From positions 62,001-126,000 of the forward strand of contig NZ_JBHUQE010000010.1 in NCBI RefSeq assembly GCF_042687825.1: a stretch of DNA of 64,000 nucleotides, read 5' to 3'. A program made the translations under genes and the position numbers. The notes below the pieces were generated by a model. The model worked only from the letters and a program-made list of their open reading frames with translations. It had not been told where the DNA came from and ran no database searches. The stretch's first letter is position 1. Every line of letters begins with the position of its first letter. Positions 53,511 through 62,084 of this stretch are shown here, one piece after another. The stretch is from Sedimentitalea sp042687825 (lineage in GTDB: Bacteria; Pseudomonadota; Alphaproteobacteria; Rhodobacterales; Rhodobacteraceae).

Positions 53511-53540
53511 TTGACAATCAGGACTTGCACCCCACATCTA
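53511..53540 (+). promoter_or_regulatory. candidate topA promoter
   Basis: A perfect -35 TTGACA (53511-53516) is followed after 18 bases by CATCTA (53535-53540), a weak -10, about 50 bases before topA. Confidence 0.35.
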
Positions 53541-53588
53541 GCCCCGCCATAGAACGCGCAAAGCCCGTCCCATGAGGTAATCCGTTAA

Positions 53589-56204
53589 ATGCCTGTAGTT
53601 GTTGTAGAATCCCCGGCCAAGGCCAAAACGATCAACAAATATCTGGGTCCCGACTACACCGTTTTGGCATCTTACGGCCATGTGCGCGACCTGCCCCCCA
53701 AGGACGGATCCGTCGATCCCGAGCAGGATTTCGACATGAAATGGGAGGTCGCCAGCGACAGCCGCAAACATGTCAAGGCGATCGCCGATGCCCTGGCCGA
53801 GGACAACGCCTTGATCCTGGCGACCGACCCGGACCGCGAGGGCGAAGCGATCAGCTGGCACCTGCAGGAGGCGCTGACCAAGCGCCGCTCGATCAAGAAG
53901 GACACACCGGTCAGCCGCGTCACGTTCAACGCCATCACCAAGGCAGCGGTCGCCGAGGCCATGGCACATCCGCGCCAGGTCGACATGCCGCTGGTCGAGG
54001 CCTATCTGGCCCGGCGCGCGCTGGATTATCTGGTCGGGTTCAACCTGTCGCCGGTCTTGTGGCGCAAGCTGCCCGGCGCCAGATCGGCCGGCCGCGTGCA
54101 ATCGGTCTGCCTGCGCCTGATCGTCGAGCGCGAAATGGAGATCGAGGCGTTCCGGGCGCAGGAATACTGGTCGGTCAAGGCCATTCTGGCGACGCCGCGC
54201 GGCCAGGAATACGAAGCGCGGCTGACGCTTCTGGCGGGCAAGAAGCTGGACAAGTTCGACATCGCCAACGAAACCCAGGCCGAACTGGCGGTGCAGGCGA
54301 TCACCAGCCGCGATCTGATGGTGAAATCGGTCGAGGCCAAACCCGCCAGCCGCAACCCCAGCGCGCCGTTCATGACCTCGACCCTGCAACAGGAGGCCAG
54401 CCGCAAGTTCGGCATGGGCGCCCGCCAGACGATGAGCGTGGCGCAACGGCTCTACGAGGCCGGGCACATCACCTATATGCGGACCGACGGCATCGACATG
54501 GCGCCCGAGGCGGTGCACGCGGCGCGCGACGCGATCAAGGATCGCTATGGCGACGAATACGTGCCCAAAAGCCCGCGCATGTACAAGAACAAGGCCAAGA
54601 ACGCGCAGGAAGCGCATGAATGCATCCGCCCAACCGAGATGGCCCGTGACGCGGCGGCTCTAAAGCTGACCGACCCCGATCAGCGCAAGATCTATGACCT
54701 GATCTGGAAACGCACGCTGGCCTGCCAGATGGAGGCCGCCCGGCTCGAGCGCACCACGGTCGAGATCGGCAGCCGCGATGATCAGGTGGGTTTGCGCGCC
54801 AACGGCCAGGTGCTGTTATTCGACGGCTTCCTGCGGGTCTATGAAGAGGGCCGCGACGATTCCGTAACCGATGACGACGACAAGCGTCTGCCGCAGATCA
54901 CCCAGGGCGAGACGGCCGACAAGCGCAAGGTCACGCCGGAACAGCATTTCACCCAGCCGCCGCCGCGCTATACCGAGGCGACCCTGGTCAAGAAGATGGA
55001 AGAGCTGGGCATCGGGCGCCCCAGTACCTATGCCAGCATCGTCACCACGATTCAGGACCGCGAATATGTCCGCAAGGACAAGAACCGCCTGATCCCCGAG
55101 GACAAGGGGCGGCTGGTGACGGCCTTTCTGCAAAACTATTTCCGCAAATATGTGGGTTACGACTTTACCGCGGGGCTGGAAAACGAACTGGATCAGGTCA
55201 GCGCCGGTGATGCCGACTACAAGGCGGTTCTGAACCGGTTCTGGCGCGATTTCTCGGCCGCCATCGCGGAAACCAGCGAATTGCGGATCACCGAGGTGCT
55301 GGAAAAGATCAACGAGGTGCTGGAACCGCACCTGTTCCCGCCGACCGAGGATGGCGGCGACCCGCGGCTATGCCCCAATTGCGGCGCCGGCCGGCTGAGC
55401 ATGCGCACCGCCCGGTCCGGCGGCGCGTTCATTGGCTGTTCGAACTATCCCGAATGCCGCTATACCCGCGCCTTTGGTCCGCCGGGCGCCGAGGACGACG
55501 GTGCGATCCCGCCCGAGGGCAAGCTGCTGGGCGAGGATGCAGGCGACAAGATCTACGCCTTCAAGGGCCGGTTCGGCCCCTATGTACAGCGCGGCGAAGT
55601 CACCGACGACAACAAGAAGCCGCCGCGCCAGTCGATCCCCAAGGACTGGCCGCCGCAGGATGTCGATCTGCCGCAGGCGCTGAAACTGCTGTCGCTGCCC
55701 CGCCCCATCGGTCCGCACCCCGAGGACGGGGTGATGGTCTGGGCCAATATCGGGCGCTACGGGCCTTATCTGAAACACGCGGCCAGCACGTCCGAGCGCG
55801 GCGGTACCAACGCCAACCTGGAAAGCATCGACGAAGTGTTCACCGTCGGCATGAACCGGGCGGTGCAGTTGCTGGCGGAAAAAGTCGCCAGCCGGGGCCG
55901 CCGGGGCGCGGCGGCGAAACCCCTGCGCGAGCTGGGCGAACACCCGGACGAGGGCGGCCCGGTGAATGTGATGGAGGGCAAATACGGCCCCTACGTGAAA
56001 TGGGACAAGATCAACGCCACCCTGCCCAAAGAGATCGAGGCGGCGGCGCTGACCATGGAACAGGCCGTCGAGCTGATCGCCGAAAAGGCCGCCAAGAAGG
56101 GCACCCGCCGCAAGGCCGCGCCAAAGAAGAAGGCCGCAGCCAAGAAACCTGCGACGAAAAAGACCACGGCCAAGACTCCCGCCAAAAAGCCGGCGACACA
56201 ATAG
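53589..56204 (+). CDS. topA: DNA topoisomerase I
   Basis: TopA relaxes negative supercoils by single-strand passage. The 871-residue protein has the TOPRIM domain (VVVESPAKAKTI at 3-14 and TDPDREGEAISWH), the active-site Tyr in ITYMRTDGIDM (near residue 295), GIGRPSTYASIV, and a C4 zinc ribbon (CPNCGAGRL...GCSNYPECRYT, about residues 595-625). Further repeat modules follow. The C-terminus is a Lys/Ala/Thr-rich tail (AAKKPATKKTTAKTPAKKPA) typical of GC-rich genomes. Confidence 0.97.
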   Translation: MPVVVVESPAKAKTINKYLGPDYTVLASYGHVRDLPPKDGSVDPEQDFDMKWEVASDSRKHVKAIADALAEDNALILATDPDREGEAISWHLQEALTKRRSIKKDTPVSRVTFNAITKAAVAEAMAHPRQVDMPLVEAYLARRALDYLVGFNLSPVLWRKLPGARSAGRVQSVCLRLIVEREMEIEAFRAQEYWSVKAILATPRGQEYEARLTLLAGKKLDKFDIANETQAELAVQAITSRDLMVKSVEAKPASRNPSAPFMTSTLQQEASRKFGMGARQTMSVAQRLYEAGHITYMRTDGIDMAPEAVHAARDAIKDRYGDEYVPKSPRMYKNKAKNAQEAHECIRPTEMARDAAALKLTDPDQRKIYDLIWKRTLACQMEAARLERTTVEIGSRDDQVGLRANGQVLLFDGFLRVYEEGRDDSVTDDDDKRLPQITQGETADKRKVTPEQHFTQPPPRYTEATLVKKMEELGIGRPSTYASIVTTIQDREYVRKDKNRLIPEDKGRLVTAFLQNYFRKYVGYDFTAGLENELDQVSAGDADYKAVLNRFWRDFSAAIAETSELRITEVLEKINEVLEPHLFPPTEDGGDPRLCPNCGAGRLSMRTARSGGAFIGCSNYPECRYTRAFGPPGAEDDGAIPPEGKLLGEDAGDKIYAFKGRFGPYVQRGEVTDDNKKPPRQSIPKDWPPQDVDLPQALKLLSLPRPIGPHPEDGVMVWANIGRYGPYLKHAASTSERGGTNANLESIDEVFTVGMNRAVQLLAEKVASRGRRGAAAKPLRELGEHPDEGGPVNVMEGKYGPYVKWDKINATLPKEIEAAALTMEQAVELIAEKAAKKGTRRKAAPKKKAAAKKPATKKTTAKTPAKKPATQ

Positions 56205-56316
56205 CCGGCTGGCCGCGTGCCCGACCGGGACGCCGCCGAAGACCGCGCGCCGCTTTGTTGACTCTCCTGCAACGCAGCGGCACAAGCATGGCACACCAAT
56301 TTTCGGGGAGTTTTCC

Positions 56317-57021
56317 ATGAAGAAAGTCTATTCCACCGCCGCCGAGGCCTTGGACGGGCTGCTGTCTGACGGCATGACGATTGCGGCCGGCGGGTTCGGC
56401 CTGTGCGGCATTCCGGAACTGCTGATCGACGCGCTTGTGGACAGCGGTGTCAAGGACCTGACCATTGCGTCCAACAATTGCGGCGTTGACGGCTTTGGCC
56501 TGGGCAAATTGCTGGACACCAAGCAGATCAAGAAGATGATGTCGTCCTATGTGGGCGAGAACGCGGAATTCATGCGTCAGTATCTGTCGGGCGAGCTGGA
56601 ACTGGAATTCAATCCGCAAGGCACTCTGGCCGAGCGCATGCGCGCCGGCGGCTGCGGCATTCCTGGCTTTTACACCAAGACCGGGGTCGGCACCGTGATT
56701 GCCGAAGGCAAGGAAAGCAAGACATTTGACGGCGAGGAATACATCCTGGAACGCGGCATCGTCACCGATCTGTCGATCGTAAAGGCCTGGAAGGCGGACG
56801 ACACCGGCAACCTGGTGTTCCGCAAGACCGCGCGCAATTTCAACCCGCCCGCCGCGATGTGCGGCCGGGTCTGCGTCGCCGAGGTCGAGGAAATCGTGCC
56901 GCGCGGCAGCCTGGACCCGGACGGGATTCACCTGCCCGGCATCTATGTGCATCGCCTCATTCAGGGCGAACACGAAAAACGCATCGAACAGCGCACCGTG
57001 CGCCAGCGGGAGGAAGCCTAA
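56317..57021 (+). CDS. scoA: 3-oxoacid CoA-transferase subunit A
   Basis: Subunit A of a succinyl-CoA:3-ketoacid-type CoA transferase. The 234-residue protein has the CoA-site glycine loop GMTIAAGGFGLCGIPELLIDAL and GAGGCGIPGFYTKTGVGT-like block (RMRAGGCGIPGFYTKTGVGT in part), with RKTARNFNPPAAM near the end. It allows use of acetoacetate and thus of ketone bodies or polyhydroxybutyrate. The stop overlaps scoB by one base. Confidence 0.93.
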   Translation: MKKVYSTAAEALDGLLSDGMTIAAGGFGLCGIPELLIDALVDSGVKDLTIASNNCGVDGFGLGKLLDTKQIKKMMSSYVGENAEFMRQYLSGELELEFNPQGTLAERMRAGGCGIPGFYTKTGVGTVIAEGKESKTFDGEEYILERGIVTDLSIVKAWKADDTGNLVFRKTARNFNPPAAMCGRVCVAEVEEIVPRGSLDPDGIHLPGIYVHRLIQGEHEKRIEQRTVRQREEA

Positions 57022-57644
57022 TGCCCTGGGATCGCAATCAGATGGCCGCGCGCGCGGCGGAGGAACTCGAAGACGGCATGTATGTGAACCTGGGCATCGG
57101 CATCCCGACGCTGGTGGCCAATTATGTCGGCGACAAGGACATTACCCTGCAATCGGAAAACGGCATGCTGGGCATGGGTCCGTTTCCGTTCGAGGGCGAG
57201 GAAGACCCCGACCTGATCAACGCCGGCAAGCAGACGATCACCGAACTGAGCCGCACCAGCTATTTCGACAGCTCGCAGAGCTTTGGAATGATCCGCGGCG
57301 GCAAGATCGCGGCGGCGATCCTGGGCGCCATGGAAGTGGCCGAGAACGGCGATCTGGCCAACTGGATGATCCCGGGCAAGCTGGTCAAGGGCATGGGCGG
57401 TGCTATGGATCTGGTCGCCGGCGTCGGCCGGGTCGTTGTCGTGATGGATCACACCAACAAGCATGGTGACAGCAAGGTCCTGAAGGAATGCACCCTGCCC
57501 CTGACCGGCAAAAGCGTGGTTGACCGGATCATCACCAATCTGGGTGTGCTGGACGTGGTCGAAGGTGGCCTCAAGATCGTCGAATGCGCCGACGGCGTCA
57601 CCGAGGACGAGCTGCGCGCCGCCACCGAGGCAAAAATCGTCTGA
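57021..57644 (+). CDS. scoB: 3-oxoacid CoA-transferase subunit B
   Basis: Subunit B carries the catalytic Glu of the CoA transferase: SENGMLGMG near residue 50, within YVNLGIGIPTLVANYV...LQSENG. KGMGGAMDLVAGVGRVVVVMDH is the other family block. The 207-residue protein starts on the last base of the scoA stop (TAATG). A strong terminator follows 26 bases after the stop. Confidence 0.94.
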   Translation: MPWDRNQMAARAAEELEDGMYVNLGIGIPTLVANYVGDKDITLQSENGMLGMGPFPFEGEEDPDLINAGKQTITELSRTSYFDSSQSFGMIRGGKIAAAILGAMEVAENGDLANWMIPGKLVKGMGGAMDLVAGVGRVVVVMDHTNKHGDSKVLKECTLPLTGKSVVDRIITNLGVLDVVEGGLKIVECADGVTEDELRAATEAKIV

Positions 57645-57670
57645 CCTTTTGTCGAATACCGTCGGATCAC

Positions 57671-57707
57671 AAAGGGCCGGTGCACAATATGCATCGGCCC
57701 TTTTACG
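57671..57707 (+). terminator. intrinsic terminator after scoAB
   Basis: A 14-bp stem (AAAGGGCCGGTGCA with TGCATCGGCCCTTT, one G-T pair) and a five-base loop end in TTTT. It lies between convergent scoB and the lytic transglycosylase and could serve both. Confidence 0.85.
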
Positions 57708-57716
57708 TTCCGGCGG

Positions 57717-58613
57717 TCAGTTCATCGCGACAAAGACACAGCCGTCGCTGATCAGTTCCGGCGGTGTGGCGCAAAGACCGCTGGCGACCTGAAACGCCGC
57801 CAGCACCTTTGGCACATAGTCGCGCGTCTCGGCATAGGGCGGCACCCCAGCATGGGTATAGACCGCGCCTTCGCCGGCATTGTACCCGGCCAGCACCAAT
57901 ATCGGATCGTTGTTGAATTCGCCCATCAGCCAGTCGAGATAGCGCACGCCACCTGCAATATTATCCTCGGCCAACAGGCTATCGGTCACGCCGAACCGTG
58001 CCGCGGTGTCGGGCATCAACTGCATCAGCCCTCGCGCCCCGGCATGGCTGATCGCGTCCGAGCGGCCGGCGCTTTCGACCGCGATCACCGCCAAGACCAG
58101 CGCCGGCGACACCCGCGTACCGACCGTGGCGCGCAGGATCGGCACGCCCTGCGCACGGGCGATGTCCTGCATCGCCTGCATGCGCGGTGCAGCGATGTCG
58201 CCCCTTGTCGTCAGCGCCGTCAGGGCCTGGGGCAGCCGCCCCGGTCCGGTGCTGCTCAGGCTGGGTGAGATCTGTTCCCAGAACCAGGTGTAACGGCCGA
58301 TCGGGTCCGCAGGGACGGTGGGTCCCGGGGCGGATTCCGGCGGCGGCGGTGGCGCCGGGCGCTGCGCTGCCGGGTCGATCTGAATGGTGATACGCCTGCC
58401 CGAATCGGCGCCGGGCGGGCGCACCCGCCGCGCCTGAAACTCGGGAAAGGGCGCCGGCGCGCGACGCGGTTCGGCGGCAACGGGCGCGGCGCTGTCCGTG
58501 GTCTGCTGGGGGGCGACCGTGACGTCGCGCAGAACCAGACGTTCGGCATCCAGCGAGCCGGCGGCCCACAGCGACAGGGCGATCGCGGGGGCGATCGGGA
58601 ACGGTTTGAACAT
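57717..58613 (-). CDS. secreted lytic transglycosylase (SLT domain)
   Basis: A 298-residue exported protein with a signal peptide (PAIALSLWAAGSLDA), then a Pro/Arg-rich linker (to about residue 110) and a C-terminal SLT catalytic domain. The catalytic Glu is in VIAVESAGRSDAISHAGARGLMQLMP, with AGYNAGEGAV and ETRDYVPKVL. It cleaves peptidoglycan glycan chains. Its location beside the tad pilus genes could fit a role in opening the wall for pilus assembly, but it is transcribed away from them. Confidence 0.92.
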   Translation of the reverse strand: MFKPFPIAPAIALSLWAAGSLDAERLVLRDVTVAPQQTTDSAAPVAAEPRRAPAPFPEFQARRVRPPGADSGRRITIQIDPAAQRPAPPPPPESAPGPTVPADPIGRYTWFWEQISPSLSSTGPGRLPQALTALTTRGDIAAPRMQAMQDIARAQGVPILRATVGTRVSPALVLAVIAVESAGRSDAISHAGARGLMQLMPDTAARFGVTDSLLAEDNIAGGVRYLDWLMGEFNNDPILVLAGYNAGEGAVYTHAGVPPYAETRDYVPKVLAAFQVASGLCATPPELISDGCVFVAMN

Positions 58614-58973
58614 GGGGTGGCCTCGCTGCCCGGCTCTCTCGTTTTTTGAAACTGTCCCCGAAAACCGGCCGCATAACCAGAAATTGCGTGGCAAATCTGT
58701 CAATTTCGCCCGATTTGACACCGATTTGCATCGCCCCCACCCGGCCGCGAGCAAAAGAACCCAGCTTTTTTACCCTCTTTTTCAGATGCTTAGGCAAAAA
58801 ATTAGGGAATCGTTAAATGTGGCATGCAAATCCATTTTTCCGCCCAACTCCTGCCATCGGGCACCGTCTATATAGCTGCATACCACGGCGGACACGGGCC
58901 AACGAGAGAAACGGCCGACATTGAACGACGCGGTTTGCTGAAAACTCAAATGATCCTTTGGAGGGACAAGACC
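58614..58973. other. 360-base divergent promoter region of the tad locus
   Basis: AT-richer than its surroundings. It holds a CtrA-like box (listed separately) and a TATATA stretch at 58869-58874, about 100 bases before the first pilin, that could be a -10 element. The open frame running into flp1 from 58824 has no ribosome site and adds no conserved residues. No gene seen. Confidence 0.5.
58802..58816 (+). promoter_or_regulatory. CtrA-like box upstream of the pilin genes
   Basis: TTAG-GGAATCG-TTAA matches CtrA consensus TTAA-N7-TTAA with one mismatch, 158 bases before the first pilin start and about 50 bases before a TATATA element. Confidence 0.5.
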
Positions 58974-59153
58974 ATGATCAAATTCATCAAGAACTTTCGC
59001 AAGGACGAAGACGGCGCCGTTACGGTTGACTGGGTTGTGCTGACCGCCGCCGTCGTTGGCCTGGCCGTCGCTGCGTACACCTCGATCGAAACCAGCTCGG
59101 CGGCTCTGACCGCTTCGACCGGTACCTTCATCGAGGCACAAGCTCCGGAATAA
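58974..59153 (+). CDS. Flp-type IVb pilin (first copy)
   Basis: A 59-residue prepilin: basic leader (MIKFIKNFRKDEDG), cleavage expected after the Gly, then a hydrophobic stretch AVTVDWVVLTAAVVGLAVAAY that would form the pilus core, and a short polar tail. Classic Flp pilins have Glu-Tyr at mature positions 5-6; here it is Asp-Trp. TTGGAGGG gives a strong ribosome site. It precedes cpaB and is followed by a terminator, typical for a highly expressed major pilin. Confidence 0.88.
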   Translation: MIKFIKNFRKDEDGAVTVDWVVLTAAVVGLAVAAYTSIETSSAALTASTGTFIEAQAPE

Positions 59154-59176
59154 GTCCGGTCCGAGACGAAAATTTC

Positions 59177-59212
59177 AAGGGCCACGTCTTGATCGCAAGG
59201 CGTGGCCCTTTT
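59177..59212 (+). terminator. intrinsic terminator between the two pilin genes
   Basis: A perfect 10-bp AAGGGCCACG/CGTGGCCCTT stem, extended by an inner CTTG/CAAG pair, runs into TTTT 24 bases after the first pilin stop. It would limit read-through so the first pilin is made in excess. Confidence 0.8.
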
Positions 59213-59246
59213 CACCTGATTTAACCAGATACACTGCGAGGCAAAT

Positions 59247-59426
59247 ATGCGACACATTTTCAAGACATTCCTGCGCAGCGAGAGCGGTGCCGTCACGGTC
59301 GACTGGGTCGTTCTGACTGCGGCCGTCGTCGGCCTGGCCATCGCGGTCATCGCCTCGATCCAGACCGCGACCGGCGGCGTCGGCAGCAGCACCGGCGCCT
59401 ATATCTCATCCATCGAACCCGGCTGA
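59247..59426 (+). CDS. Flp-type IVb pilin (second copy)
   Basis: A 59-residue prepilin closely matching the first: MRHIFKTFLRSESG leader, then AVTVDWVVLTAAVVGLAIAV, and a Gly/Ser-rich tail (GGVGSSTGAYISS). The core of 18 residues is identical in both except near the end, so they are tandem duplicates with diverged tails. The ribosome site is weak (GCGAGGCAAAT). It also has Asp-Trp instead of Glu-Tyr. It may be a minor pilin. Confidence 0.85.
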   Translation: MRHIFKTFLRSESGAVTVDWVVLTAAVVGLAIAVIASIQTATGGVGSSTGAYISSIEPG

Positions 59427-59589
59427 TATCGGCTCAGCCCGCAAACAGGACGCGGCTTGCCGCCATCAGGTCATGCCGGCACCGTTATTTCGCCATATTG
59501 AACTGCGATACCGGTGCGTGAGCAAGTTCAGGGGCCAACACCCGCCCGCGGGATAACCGGGGCCAAGCAAGAAAAGAAAGGTCAAGGCT

Positions 59590-60447
59590 ATGCGTGCAGT
59601 ATTCGGATTGGTTCTGATCGTTGGAATCGCCCTGGCGGGCGGCGCCGTCATGATGGCAAAGAAATACATCACCGCCTATCAGGCGGAGCTGGAAAAGGAA
59701 CGCGCGGCCCGCGCCGAAATCGTGCCGACCGTCGATGTCTTTGTCGCGGCGCGGCCCCTGAAATACGGCGAACCCCTGCAGCCCGAGGATGTCCGCAAGG
59801 TGCGCTGGCCGGAAAACGCGGTGCCCGAGGGCAGCTTTACCGACCAGACCGTGCTGTTCCCGCCCGAACTGACCGATCTGCGCGTGGTTCTGCGCAGCAT
59901 GGAGCCCGACGAGGCGATCATGGCCATCAAGGTCACCGAACCCGGGCAGGATGCTGGCCTGACCTCGCGGCTGGAACGCGGCATGCGGGCCTTTGCAATC
60001 AAGGTCGACGTGGCTTCGGGCGTGTCGGGCTTTCTGCGTCCCGGCGACCGGGTCGATGTCTATTGGACCGGCAGCGTCAACGGCACGGTCGAGGGCGGGC
60101 GTGGCGACGTCACCCGTCTGATCGAGGCAAACGTGCCCCTGATCGCCATCGACCAGAGCGCCGGCGGCGATATCGAGGCCACGACCATTGCCCGCACCGT
60201 GACCGTGGCAGCGCGGCCGGAACAGGTGGCCGCCCTGGCCCAGGCCCAGACCACGGGCAAGCTGTCCCTGTCGCTTGTCGGAGCCGGGGACGACACGATC
60301 GCGGCGGCGGTCGAGGTCGATCAGCGCTCGCTGCTGGGTCTGGGCGCGGTGGAAATGGCGCCGCAAAAGGCTGAAGAGCGGGTTTGCACGATCCGAACCC
60401 GCCGTGGGGCCGAAGTCGTGGAACTGCCCATTCCTTGCACAAACTGA
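59590..60447 (+). CDS. cpaB: Flp pilus assembly protein CpaB
   Basis: CpaB/RcpC is a periplasmic, membrane-anchored part of the Flp pilus machine that works with the secretin. The 285-residue protein has an N-terminal helix (VFGLVLIVGIALAGGAVMM), then a SAF-type domain (VFVAARPLKYGEPLQPEDVR) and RCP/CpaB block GMRAFAIKVDVASGVSGFLRPGDRVDVYW. It lies 163 bases after the second pilin. Confidence 0.93.
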   Translation: MRAVFGLVLIVGIALAGGAVMMAKKYITAYQAELEKERAARAEIVPTVDVFVAARPLKYGEPLQPEDVRKVRWPENAVPEGSFTDQTVLFPPELTDLRVVLRSMEPDEAIMAIKVTEPGQDAGLTSRLERGMRAFAIKVDVASGVSGFLRPGDRVDVYWTGSVNGTVEGGRGDVTRLIEANVPLIAIDQSAGGDIEATTIARTVTVAARPEQVAALAQAQTTGKLSLSLVGAGDDTIAAAVEVDQRSLLGLGAVEMAPQKAEERVCTIRTRRGAEVVELPIPCTN

Positions 60448-60640
60448 AACGATACCAGCAGGTTAACTCTCCCTTGGCGTGTAGTCCACATGCCGGGGGT
60501 TTGTCTATGTTGCCGGATATCCACATAAGAAATCCGGGCGAAGCCTTTGATTCTTGCAAAAAATGTGGAGGTAACGCAAAGTGGTAAATGGATCGGGCAA
60601 AAAGACCCGACAATGAGGCGTGATCGGAGAGGCAGGTCAC

Positions 60641-62068
60641 ATGAACATCGACAGATTCCTGAAAGCGGCCCTTCTGGGCCTTTCACTGACGTTCGCTCCG
60701 GTCGCGCATGGCGTGCAGGCCGAGTCGCTGACGGTGGTCAAAAAGGGCACCGAGTCGACGCTGGATGTGCCGATGAACCGGGCCGTCGTCGTCGAAAGCG
60801 ACGTCCCCTTCGCGGAACTCAGCATCGCCAATCCCGGTATCGCCGACATTTCCTCGCTGTCTGACCGCACGATCTATGTGCTGGGCAAGTCGCCGGGCAT
60901 GACGACCCTGACCCTGCTGGATGCGACCGGGCGCCTGATCACCAATGTCAATGTCCGCGTCGCCGCGGATGTGACCGAGTTCAAGGAACGCCTGCGACAG
61001 ATCTTGCCGGGCGAAAAGATCGAGGTCCGCACCGCCAATGACGGCATCGTGCTGTCCGGCGTGGTCAGCAGCTCGGCACGGCTGCAGCGGGCCCTGGACC
61101 TGGCCGAACGCTATGCGCCCGAGCGGGTATCGAACCTGATGAGCGTCGGTGGCGTGCAGCAGGTGATGCTCAAGGTACGTTTCGCCGAGATGCAGCGGTC
61201 GGTGTCGAAATCGCTCAGCGCCTCTCTGGGCTTTAACGGCTCGATCAACAGCGGCAAAAACGGACTGAACGGTGGAACCGGACGCTATAGCGCCCAGCCC
61301 GGCCTGTCCAACGGCATGGCCGGTCATTTGCCTCTGGCCAACGACAATACCGGCGCCGTCCTGTTCGGCTTTAACGCCGGATCGGTGCAGGTCGGCCTGC
61401 TGATCGAAGCGCTGGAGCAAAAAGGCGTCGTGCGCACGCTGGCCGAACCCAATCTGACCGCCCTGTCCGGGCAGGAGGCCAAATTTCTCGCCGGCGGCGA
61501 GTTCCCGATCCCCGTGGCCCAGCGCGACGGCCTGTTCTCGATCGAATACAAACCCTTTGGCATCGAGCTGAACTTTGTTCCGCGCGTGGTCGACAAGGAC
61601 GTGTTCAACCTGGAATTGATGGCCGCCGTGTCCGCCATCGACCCCACCTTGGGGGCCGACATCAACGATCTGCAGGTCCCGGCCTTTTCCCGCCGCGAAA
61701 CCTCGACCACGGTCGAGATGCGCGATGGCGAAAGCTTTGCCATCGCCGGCCTGATCGAGGACGATTTTCTGGACAATGCTTCGCAAATCCCCTGGCTGGG
61801 CGATGTCCCGGTGCTGGGCACGCTATTCCGCAGCGCCGACTACAAGCGCAAGCAGACCGAACTGGTGATCATCGTCACCGCCCACCTGGTCACCCCGACC
61901 CGGGGCGAGGCGCTGGCCCTGCCGACCGATCGCGTGACCCCACCCAGCGAAAGCGATCTGTTTCTGATGGGCAAGATGAGCAAGGTGGCCGGCAAAAGCG
62001 CAAACCGCGCCGCACAGGAAGTGGCGAAACAGGACTTCAGCGGATCCTATGGCTATGTCATGGACTGA
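60641..62068 (+). CDS. cpaC: Flp pilus outer-membrane secretin CpaC
   Basis: CpaC/RcpA forms the outer-membrane gate of the pilus. The 475-residue protein has a signal peptide (GLSLTFAPVAHGVQA), an N-terminal pilus-secretin domain (LDVPMNRAVVVESDVPFAELSIANPGIADI), a BON-like domain (about residues 100-165), then the secretin core. The core shows VMLKVRFAEMQRS, LAEPNLTALSGQEAKFLAGGEFPIPV, and the C-terminal VPVLGTLFRSADYKRKQTELVIIVTAHLV. ATG 60641 has GGAGAGG upstream. Confidence 0.95.
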   Translation: MNIDRFLKAALLGLSLTFAPVAHGVQAESLTVVKKGTESTLDVPMNRAVVVESDVPFAELSIANPGIADISSLSDRTIYVLGKSPGMTTLTLLDATGRLITNVNVRVAADVTEFKERLRQILPGEKIEVRTANDGIVLSGVVSSSARLQRALDLAERYAPERVSNLMSVGGVQQVMLKVRFAEMQRSVSKSLSASLGFNGSINSGKNGLNGGTGRYSAQPGLSNGMAGHLPLANDNTGAVLFGFNAGSVQVGLLIEALEQKGVVRTLAEPNLTALSGQEAKFLAGGEFPIPVAQRDGLFSIEYKPFGIELNFVPRVVDKDVFNLELMAAVSAIDPTLGADINDLQVPAFSRRETSTTVEMRDGESFAIAGLIEDDFLDNASQIPWLGDVPVLGTLFRSADYKRKQTELVIIVTAHLVTPTRGEALALPTDRVTPPSESDLFLMGKMSKVAGKSANRAAQEVAKQDFSGSYGYVMD

Positions 62069-62084
62069 GCGGAGGAGCGGGAAA

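Noticed and set aside
58869..58874. TATATA as a sigma-70 promoter, and a sigma-54 site near TGGCAT at 58819
   Set aside because: No -35 at proper spacing for the former beyond speculation, and the latter lacks the GC doublet at -12 (no TTGC at the right distance).
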